This document shows positions 43,915 to 49,540 of a stretch of DNA of 49,540 nt, piece by piece. The notes under the pieces are model-generated. The model was not told where the DNA came from. It saw only the letters and a list, made by a program, of their open reading frames with translations, and did no database searches. The DNA is from Zoogloeaceae bacterium. GTDB taxonomy: Bacteria > Pseudomonadota > Gammaproteobacteria > Burkholderiales > Rhodocyclaceae. Location: positions 1 through 49,540 of the forward strand of contig JAITSU010000027.1 of NCBI GenBank assembly GCA_031287525.1. The letters run 5' to 3'. The translations under genes were made by a program, and so were the position numbers. Position 1 is the first letter of the stretch; each line of letters starts with the position of its first letter.

Positions 43915-44874
43915 TCAGGCGTTATTGTATTCCAGCGTGTAGCGCCCCAAACCAAAAACAGTTTCTTTGCCGACATGCAGCCATGTGCCAAGGTGGAGCG
44001 CGGGGAAAAATGCCTGAAGGTCGCCGCGCAGTTTCCAGTCGCCCATGACGCCGCCAAGTTGCATGGTTTGTTTCTGCCGCGCGGAACGGCGTGTCCAGTC
44101 TCGCCAGTGCAGGTTTTTTTCGCCTTCCACGCTGGCGGCTTGTTGCGCGAGCGCCTTGAAATCCCAGTCCGGCGTGCCGTTGCCATACAGGTTGTGAATC
44201 AGGGCGGCGCGACGAACGGCAGCCAGCAGCAGCGCGCCGGGGGTCAGTCGTTCAACCGAAAGCGGATGTCCATCTTCTTGTAGCCGCAGGGGGCTGATAA
44301 AGCGCAGGGTGAGTTCGTCAATTTGCGCGATGGACGGACAGATAACGGGCTGTAAGGAAATTTCTACCAGACGTTTGTTTTCGGGGCTGTACATGGATAC
44401 CGGAGAATTTTGCGGCGGCAGGTAAAAAATCTCTCGCAATTGTGCCGTACCCTCCCCTGCCCCAAGACCATGCTGCGCGGCATTTTTCCAGGCTTCGATG
44501 ATGAGCGGCAATTCACGCAAGGCACGCCCCATGAGCACCATATCGAACTGGAGGGTTTCCCCCGTTTGCAGTGTGCAAGCGCCCCATTTTTCCGGCTCCA
44601 TCAGGTAGGGTGCCGGAGGCTGGCTGAAACGCTGTATTTCATGCTCAACCGCTGGCGGAGCGAAAATCGCGGGATAGGGACAGGTGCGAAGCAGCGGACA
44701 ATCGGCGCATTCCGGCTGCCGCAGCATACAGGAGAGCCGCCGCAGGGCATGCCCAAACGCCCCACGCAACAACGACCCCGACCAGTCCGGCAGATGGATG
44801 GGACGTGTAACCGTGAATTGGAAACGGTAACGGGCGAGGAAAAGCGGTGGCAACATGGGTTGTGGTGATGTCAT
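43915..44874 (-). CDS. cas6: Cas6-type CRISPR RNA processing endonuclease (RAMP)
   Basis: A 319-residue RAMP protein of the Cas6 C-terminal-domain family. The N-terminal half has a Cys cluster (Cys49, Cys56, Cys59, Cys65: PECADCPLLRTCPYP) typical of this subgroup and probably zinc-binding. The C-terminal ferredoxin-like fold ends with the glycine-rich loop GKETVFGLGRYTLE. It cuts the array transcript within repeats. Its start overlaps the card1 stop by 4 nt, and the leader and array follow on the same strand. I cannot assign its catalytic residues. Confidence 0.85.
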   Translation of the reverse strand: MTSPQPMLPPLFLARYRFQFTVTRPIHLPDWSGSLLRGAFGHALRRLSCMLRQPECADCPLLRTCPYPAIFAPPAVEHEIQRFSQPPAPYLMEPEKWGACTLQTGETLQFDMVLMGRALRELPLIIEAWKNAAQHGLGAGEGTAQLREIFYLPPQNSPVSMYSPENKRLVEISLQPVICPSIAQIDELTLRFISPLRLQEDGHPLSVERLTPGALLLAAVRRAALIHNLYGNGTPDWDFKALAQQAASVEGEKNLHWRDWTRRSARQKQTMQLGGVMGDWKLRGDLQAFFPALHLGTWLHVGKETVFGLGRYTLEYNNA

Positions 44875-46037
44875 GGGTTCATCCAGTTGGTAAGATGTTT
44901 TTCCAGACCCGGCAAGTCCTGTTTTTCAATGATTTTGATTCCCGCGCCTTTGGCGCGATCTCTCGCTTGACTGGGTAAATCAAGATATGAAACAAGCGCC
45001 GCCTGGGTACGCAACCCCCCCAGTTTTTTCAGGGTTTCCAGTTTATACAAGGCATCTTGTGCTTTCCCTCTGTTCGCGTCACTGGTGTAGTTGACCGTTT
45101 TACATTCAATCACATGCAAAACATTGTCTTTCATTACAGCAATGTCAATTTCATTGGGTTGGTGAACGTTTTCTCTCGCGTTCGTTATTTTCAGATTGAC
45201 CGCAGCCCCTTGTATATCCGGCAACTGCCTTACAATTTGATAAACGTGCGCTTCAAACCACCCACCCATAACATAGTTTTTGGCTTTTTTATCGACAAAG
45301 GTGAGCGTATCCTTCTGCTTGTCAATTTGAATAAGCTTGTGTTCTTCAAAGAGTTCAAGCATATGCGACATCTGGTAGATATACTCTGATTTCGGCGTTT
45401 TAATCACCAAGCTATCTCTGGTATCTTGCTGTGACATCGCGTAGTAAAGCTCTCCCAGAACTTTTGCATATTGAGCATGTTTTACCAACTCACTTGTCAG
45501 CTCTGGCAACTGAAATTCAGCCTCTTTCGGATGGTCAGAAATTTTGAAACCGTGAACTTCAAGATATTCTTCAAGTTTCAGCTTTGACGGCTGTGCGTTC
45601 AGTTTTACATAGTCGCCATTTTGAATGTCGTCCAGCAACAAGATTTCGCTGCCACTGCCCTCCACTGCCACATAAAAAGCAGGATAGCCCAAACTGTGGA
45701 ATGTTTGATACGCAGCAATTGCCATCAATTTGTTACCGCCTGTGATATTCAGGGCAATATTGGATTTATCGTAATCCCCCAACAATTCCAATACCTTGGC
45801 TTCAACGGTATCCATGCGATACGAATCAGGCAGGTCTACACGATGAACTTTATGCAAACCGTTGTTTTTTAATACATGTTCCAGACTTTTTGCTTTTTCC
45901 TTCATACGCTCCGAGACCAGCAACACGACTTCCTGTGGACGAAAATTCTTGTCCAGAATTGGCATCAGATTCGGTGTGGGTTGATCGGAGACGATACACA
46001 CATGCACATCGTATTTTTTCATAATGGCGGTCGTCAT
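44871..46037 (-). CDS. Card1-like CARF nuclease (DUF1887)
   Basis: A 388-residue effector. The N-terminal CARF domain (about 1-150) includes LNITGGNKLMAIAAY (Asn97 to Lys103, ligand-binding loop). A winged-helix-like middle follows, then a C-terminal PD-(D/E)XK nuclease (about 240-388) with NEIDIAVMKDNVLHVIECKT (Asp298, Glu311, Lys313). Characterised Card1/Can2 proteins bind cyclic tetra-adenylate from type III Cas10 and then degrade nucleic acid. The start ATG overlaps the csx16 stop (ATGA); an inner ATG at 46022 is possible. It is visibly more A/T-rich than cas6. Confidence 0.9.
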   Translation of the reverse strand: MTTAIMKKYDVHVCIVSDQPTPNLMPILDKNFRPQEVVLLVSERMKEKAKSLEHVLKNNGLHKVHRVDLPDSYRMDTVEAKVLELLGDYDKSNIALNITGGNKLMAIAAYQTFHSLGYPAFYVAVEGSGSEILLLDDIQNGDYVKLNAQPSKLKLEEYLEVHGFKISDHPKEAEFQLPELTSELVKHAQYAKVLGELYYAMSQQDTRDSLVIKTPKSEYIYQMSHMLELFEEHKLIQIDKQKDTLTFVDKKAKNYVMGGWFEAHVYQIVRQLPDIQGAAVNLKITNARENVHQPNEIDIAVMKDNVLHVIECKTVNYTSDANRGKAQDALYKLETLKKLGGLRTQAALVSYLDLPSQARDRAKGAGIKIIEKQDLPGLEKHLTNWMNP

Positions 46038-46339
46038 GCTATTTTCTCCACATAAAAAGCTTCGAGCCGGGCGTTGCAGGCGGAAAGTTCTTCCGCGCTC
46101 AGTTCCTCGCCGCGCAAGTGGGCGGGAAGGTCAAGTGAGAGATTGTAATACGCCGCGCCACGCTGACAAACCACGGCGGCAAGGTGTACGGGCAGGCTGC
46201 CGATGATGGTGTCGCCCGCCACGATGCCATCTGTAAGGTTCACGTCGGTCAGGTGCGTACAATGGCGGTCTATGGCAAAACCTTGCGCTTTAGCCCATTC
46301 CAGCGCGCCGGGGTGACGGGTGATAAACCAGGTGGTCAT
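46034..46339 (-). CDS. csx16: Csx16-family CRISPR accessory protein
   Basis: A 101-residue protein of the VVA1548/Csx16 family: MTTWFITRHPGALEWAKAQG at the start, then GDTIIGSLPVHLAAVVCQRG and YNLSLDLPAHLRG. Csx16 accompanies type III systems and, as far as I know, has recently been described as a ring nuclease that removes cyclic oligoadenylate. ATG at 46339 is chosen because the family starts there; the longer frame is not conserved in type. First gene of csx16-card1-cas6. A decayed second copy lies at 49105-49292. Confidence 0.88.
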   Translation of the reverse strand: MTTWFITRHPGALEWAKAQGFAIDRHCTHLTDVNLTDGIVAGDTIIGSLPVHLAAVVCQRGAAYYNLSLDLPAHLRGEELSAEELSACNARLEAFYVEKIA

Positions 46340-46437
46340 GAGATTTGTTTTCCGTTGAAGATTTTTGTGTATTACACCCGAAAAACAGCGCGAAGGGTGA
46401 GATGGCAAGCTTGTCGCATATCGTGTTCAGCGCCAAA

Positions 46438-47360
46438 TTATGCTGCTTTTTTTACCCATGCGGGCAGGATTTCACCCGTCTGTCGTCTGGCTATGTATAC
46501 CCCCGGAATGCGGGTGGTGCGCGTCTGGTCGGCAATCGAACGGGTGATGGCCTGACGAATCCACCAGGTGGCGTAGGTGGAAAACTTGTAGCCGCGCCGG
46601 TATTCAAATTTATCCACGGCTTTCACCAAGGCGATGCTGCCTTCCTCAACCAAATCAAGGAATGGCAGACCGCGATTGGTGTATTTTTTGGCGATGGAAA
46701 TGACCCGCCTGAGGTTGGCTTCGGTCATTTCGCGCTTGGCGCGTCGGGATCAATCAGACCATCCACCAGTTCGTCAATGCGGATTTCGTCTCTTTTCACC
46801 TTCTCCGCCATTTCCAGAATTTCGGCGATGGCGCTGGGGCAGGCGGAAATCGCCTGTACCATGTCTTTCTGACCTTCTTCGATACGCTTGGCAATTTCGA
46901 TTTCGCCTTCGCGCGTGAGCAAATCCACAGAACCCATTTCGCGCAGGTATATCCGCACAAGGTCGGTGGTGCGACCAAATTCGGAATCAACGGTGGAGAG
47001 CACCTGTTCGGCTTCTTCTTCCTCGTCGTCACTCGTGGCGGCGGGCGCGTCAGACATCAGCATTTCTTCGGCGGCGGACGCTTCGTCGAACACCTTGATG
47101 CCCATGTCGCTGAACATGCTGATGATGGATTCGATCTGCTCGGCGTCAACCGCGTCATCGGGCAAATGATCGTTGATTTCGGCGCAGGTCAGATAGCCCC
47201 GTTCTTTACCCAGTTTAATCAGGGCTTTGAGGCGTATCTTGCGTGTTTCAACGTCGATTTCCGGCTGCGCGGCGGCAGCGACGGCGCTGGCGTGAAGCAG
47301 TTTTTTGGCGGCTTTGTCTTTTTTGACCTTGCCTGCGCGAGCTTTGGGCATCGCCTTCAT
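46438..47360 (-). pseudogene. rpoD: rpoD remnant with internal deletion and replaced end
   Basis: The first frame (47360-46725) is the N-terminus of RpoD: a Lys/Ala-rich lead, region 1.1 (LGKERGYLTCAEINDHLPDD) and region 1.2 (FGRTTDLVRIYLREMGSVDL, LTREGEIEIAKRIEEG), stopping early in the non-conserved region. The second frame (46728-46438) is region 2 ([20 protein letters not shown] to [19 protein letters not shown]). In its own frame the codons before MTEANL read AKRE, as in intact RpoD, so one deletion of a large part of the protein joined the pieces out of frame. After TRIP the sequence changes to an unrelated tail, and regions 3 and 4 are missing. It cannot be a full sigma factor; translated pieces could still bind core polymerase. 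Confidence 0.8.
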
Positions 47361-47676
47361 GGTTTCCTCCGTTTACCAACTTCTTCCAGCGTGTGGTCAG
47401 TATGCACATCGGACATCAGCATTTCTTCGGCAGCGGGCGCTTCGTCGAATACTTTGATGCCCATGTCGCTGAACGTGCTGATGATGGATTCGATCTCCTC
47501 GGCGTCACCCACGTCATCGGGCAGATGGTCGTTGATTTCGGCGTAGGTCAGATAGCCACGTTCTTTACCCAGTTTAATCAGGGCTTTGAGGCGCGTCTTG
47601 CGTATTACAGCGTCGATTTTCGGCTGCACGGCGGCAGCGATGGCGCTGGCGTGAAGCAGCTTTTCGGCGTCCCATT
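47050..47676. repeat. Direct duplication of the sigma70 region 1.1 coding segment
   Basis: About 265 bp, 47050-47317 and 47409-47676, are nearly the same at a constant offset of 359 with no indel seen. The left copy belongs to the rpoD remnant. The right copy forms the C-terminus of the Sel1-repeat gene. Many differences are silent or conservative, so the copies have diverged for some time. Confidence 0.85.
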
Positions 47677-48988
47677 GCCTGAATCCTATAATCTGTATAG
47701 GGTCTGAAAGTATAAGACATTTTCTTCCAAAGAAGCCTGTAATATCAAACCAAACCTCTCTCGTAAATCTCACCATTTTTTCCTGACGTTTCTTGTCATA
47801 TGCATCAATGTCGAATTCAGGTTCAAGATTAAAACATGATGCTTCAAGCTCAGACCTTAACTCACTCCAGTCATCGTCGAGAAATGCCGTAATCTCGATG
47901 AAAAGTCGATCAAATGCTTTCTCCCCTTTATGGATTAGCGCTTGTTGTTTAACATCATGTCGAATACCAAAGAATCTTTTACTTTCTGGACGGAATATAA
48001 CCATTTCCTCGTATGCCCTGATTTTAGCAAAAACATGCTCGATTTCTATCCCACTAAAAGGAACGGATGGATCAACAATTGGGTCATTCAGGTCGATGAT
48101 ACATGCGTCATCTTGCGAGTAGCCCCATCCACCACGAATTGGCAGTTCCCGAATTGGTCGTTTCCCATGCATTAACTCGAAATCAGCGGCTATTATTTCT
48201 CTCGGAGATTCTTTGCTTTCAATCAGGTCTGGAATCAATGAGTATTCCAGGTATGGCTGTGCTTCTTCGCCCCTCTGCTTGACAAAGTGGAAAGAACATT
48301 CCATTTTCTCGTCAATGCCAACGAAATATTCTTTCCAGTACATCGCCAGAAGATTATGTTGAGCACCCGCATATCCATGCTCGGCAGCCTTACGGTACCA
48401 ATTAGCAGCTTCGACATAGTTCTGCGCTACTCCATGACCATTGGAGTACATCCGCCCAAGATTATTTTGAGCAGCCGCATTTCCCTGCTCGGCAGCCAAT
48501 CGCCACCATTTCACGGCTTCGTCAAAATCCTGCTTTACACCTTCGCCACTGAAGTATGCAGCACCTAAGTTATTTTGTGCCTTTGCAAAACCCTGTATGG
48601 CCGCAAGTCTGTGCCACTTGACTGCTTCTGCCCTGTCTTCTTCAATGCCCATGCCATTCATGTAACACGTTCCTAAGTTATCCTGGGCTTTGGCAAATCC
48701 TTGTTCGGCGGCAAGCCTGATCCATTTCACTGCTTCGATTTCGTCCTGTTCGACGCCTTTACCATACATGTAGACATAGCCCAAGCTGTTTTGTGCCTGC
48801 GCGTTGCCTTGTGCAGCAGCCAATCGAAACCATTTCACGGCTTCGGCAAAATCCTGCTCTACACCTTCGCCATTGTGGTAAGCAGCGCCCAATTTTACCT
48901 GCGCTTCCACATCGCCCTGTTCTGCTGCCTGCCGGATTTGCGCGAGTGAGTCTGCGCTTTGGTATGCTGCCTTCGTTGATTTTGTCAT
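47357..48988 (-). CDS. Sel1-repeat protein fused to a sigma70 region 1.1 segment
   Basis: A 543-residue protein starting MTKSTKAAYQSAD (ATG 48988, AAGGAAA about 8 nt upstream). Residues about 15-230 hold five or six Sel1-like repeats of 36 residues (for example AEQGFAKAQDNLGTCYMNGM). Residues 230-440 are an uncharacterised domain (GWGYSQDDACIIDLNDPIV and FRPESKRFFGIRHDVKQQAL). From about 445 the protein is a copy of RpoD region 1.1 (LIKLGKERGYLTYAEINDHL), then a short tail. Its stop overlaps the rpoD remnant's start as ATGA. Sel1 repeats bind proteins, and region 1.1 normally blocks free sigma from DNA. The fusion is probably a by-product of duplication, but it is intact and in frame. Confidence 0.75.
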   Translation of the reverse strand: MTKSTKAAYQSADSLAQIRQAAEQGDVEAQVKLGAAYHNGEGVEQDFAEAVKWFRLAAAQGNAQAQNSLGYVYMYGKGVEQDEIEAVKWIRLAAEQGFAKAQDNLGTCYMNGMGIEEDRAEAVKWHRLAAIQGFAKAQNNLGAAYFSGEGVKQDFDEAVKWWRLAAEQGNAAAQNNLGRMYSNGHGVAQNYVEAANWYRKAAEHGYAGAQHNLLAMYWKEYFVGIDEKMECSFHFVKQRGEEAQPYLEYSLIPDLIESKESPREIIAADFELMHGKRPIRELPIRGGWGYSQDDACIIDLNDPIVDPSVPFSGIEIEHVFAKIRAYEEMVIFRPESKRFFGIRHDVKQQALIHKGEKAFDRLFIEITAFLDDDWSELRSELEASCFNLEPEFDIDAYDKKRQEKMVRFTREVWFDITGFFGRKCLILSDPIQIIGFRQWDAEKLLHASAIAAAVQPKIDAVIRKTRLKALIKLGKERGYLTYAEINDHLPDDVGDAEEIESIISTFSDMGIKVFDEAPAAEEMLMSDVHTDHTLEEVGKRRKP

Positions 48989-49104
48989 TTCAAAATTTCC
49001 TTTATTTGCTGATTGCGATTGATTATTTGAGGCTGCTGCTTGCTCGGACACACGTTCTTGTTGGGCAATCCATAAGTCATGCGCCTTACGTTTTTCAGGG
49101 TCAG
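48989..49104 (-). other. Short spacer between Sel1 gene and csx16 remnant
   Basis: The minus frame upstream of the Sel1 start stays open (for example DPEKRKAHDLWIAQQERVSE), with normal-looking charged residues, back to the csx16 remnant. It may be the tail of a gene that once followed csx16. No separate start or family could be assigned. Confidence 0.3.
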
Positions 49105-49292
49105 AGCTGCGCCGCGCTGACAAACCACGGCGGCAAGGTGCACGGGCAGGCTGCCGATGAGGGTATCGCCCGCCGCAATGTCGTCGATCAGTTTCGGCAG
49201 TCAGGTGCAGGGCAATGCCGGTCAATGGATAAGCTTCGCGCTTTAGCCCATTCCAGCGCGCCGGGGTGACGGGTGATAAACCAGGTGGTCAT
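49105..49292 (-). pseudogene. csx16: Decayed second copy of csx16
   Basis: The start MTTWFITRHPGALEWAKA is identical to csx16 at 46339. After about 25 codons indels break the frame, although DNA matching GSLPVHLAAVVCQRGAA is still present near 49115-49160. Similarity runs on upstream through about 75 nt of shared flank (to about 49368, matching 46340-46413), showing that a block including the promoter region was duplicated about 2953 bp away. Confidence 0.8.
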
Positions 49293-49423
49293 AAGATGTG
49301 TTCTCCGTTGAAGATTTTTGTGTATTACACCCGAAAAACAGCGCGAAGGGTGAGACGGCAAGCTTGCCAATCCCGTCAAACTATGTAAAAGTAAACCTTG
49401 CTTTATATTTTTATAAATCCACC

Positions 49424-49540
49424 ATGACTTACCTCCCTCGCGCGCTGGAACGCAAGTTCTTGCATATGAATGAATTTTTCAAGGCAATCCTGGTTACGGG
49501 AGCGCGGCAGGTGGGCAAGACCACGCTGCTGCGTCACCTT
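49424..49540 (+). CDS. AAA_14/DUF4143-type ATPase, start only (cut by window end)
   Basis: Thirty-nine codons are visible: MTYLPRALERKFLHMNEFFK, then AILVTGARQVGKTTLLRHL with Walker A GARQVGKTT. This is the opening typical of AAA_14 ATPases that carry a DUF4143 C-terminus. It is on the plus strand, unlike the rest of the island, and is a second family member besides the one at 40839-42050. The rest lies outside the window. Confidence 0.75.
   Translation, partial: MTYLPRALERKFLHMNEFFKAILVTGARQVGKTTLLRHL

Noticed and set aside
46438-47360. Idea of a short functional alternative sigma factor
   Set aside because: Regions 1 and 2 are in different frames, and regions 3 and 4, needed for promoter recognition, are absent.

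Overview
This 49.5 kb window looks like a chromosomal segment from a betaproteobacterium, most like Rhodocyclales or Nitrosomonadales. The signs are moderate to high GC, a murA next to a six-gene mla operon with mlaA inside it, a glyA-nrdR-ribD run, and a TCA cluster (odhAB-lpd, gltA, sdhCDABE, a GntR regulator, mdh) in the order usual for that class. No rRNA or tRNA gene was seen. The species cannot be named from the sequence.

Layout. 1-601: non-coding, palindromic dispersed repeats. 602-5701 (minus): murA and mlaFEDACB (phospholipid transport across the cell envelope). 5823-7616 (plus): an N-acetylglutaminylglutamine-amide-type amidotransferase. 7718-13318 (minus): an FGE-fold lipoprotein, a decayed toxin-antitoxin fusion, dnaE and a TumE/TumA-type toxin-antitoxin pair. 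13501-14178 (plus): an unknown membrane-anchored protein. 14179-15043: repeats and an orphan VapB. 15044-20762 (minus): an EAL protein with a degenerate active site, ribD, nrdR, glyA. 20883-23631 (plus): a thioesterase-like gene, a BrnT/BrnA pair, an antitoxin remnant, an AT-rich HEAT-repeat gene bracketed by a short direct repeat, and a restriction-methylase remnant. 23632-36539: the TCA cluster, with mdh divergent from its likely regulator.

36600-49540 is an accessory island almost entirely on the minus strand. It holds an adaptation module (cas2, cas1, a second cas2), a Csm6-like CARF gene, a full-length DnaB-like gene that has lost its Walker A, Walker B and catalytic Glu residues, a DUF4143 ATPase behind a regular operator array, a nine-repeat CRISPR array with its leader on the right, and an overlapping csx16-card1-cas6 operon feeding the array. 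The effectors are of the cyclic-oligoadenylate-responding (type III) kind, yet no cas10, csm or cmr gene lies in the window. At the old end of the array a degenerate repeat and a near-perfect repeat enclose 512 nt of phage-like coding DNA. Beyond csx16 the island contains a deletion-bearing rpoD remnant, a Sel1-repeat protein fused in frame to a second copy of sigma70 region 1.1, a decayed second copy of csx16, and the start of another DUF4143-type ATPase cut by the window edge.

How it works together. The left three quarters is core metabolism and envelope maintenance, interrupted by small toxin-antitoxin and repeat-rich gaps. The right quarter is a defence island. Array transcription, Cas6 processing, spacer acquisition and second-messenger effectors are all present, but the interference complex must be elsewhere, beyond the window, or lost.
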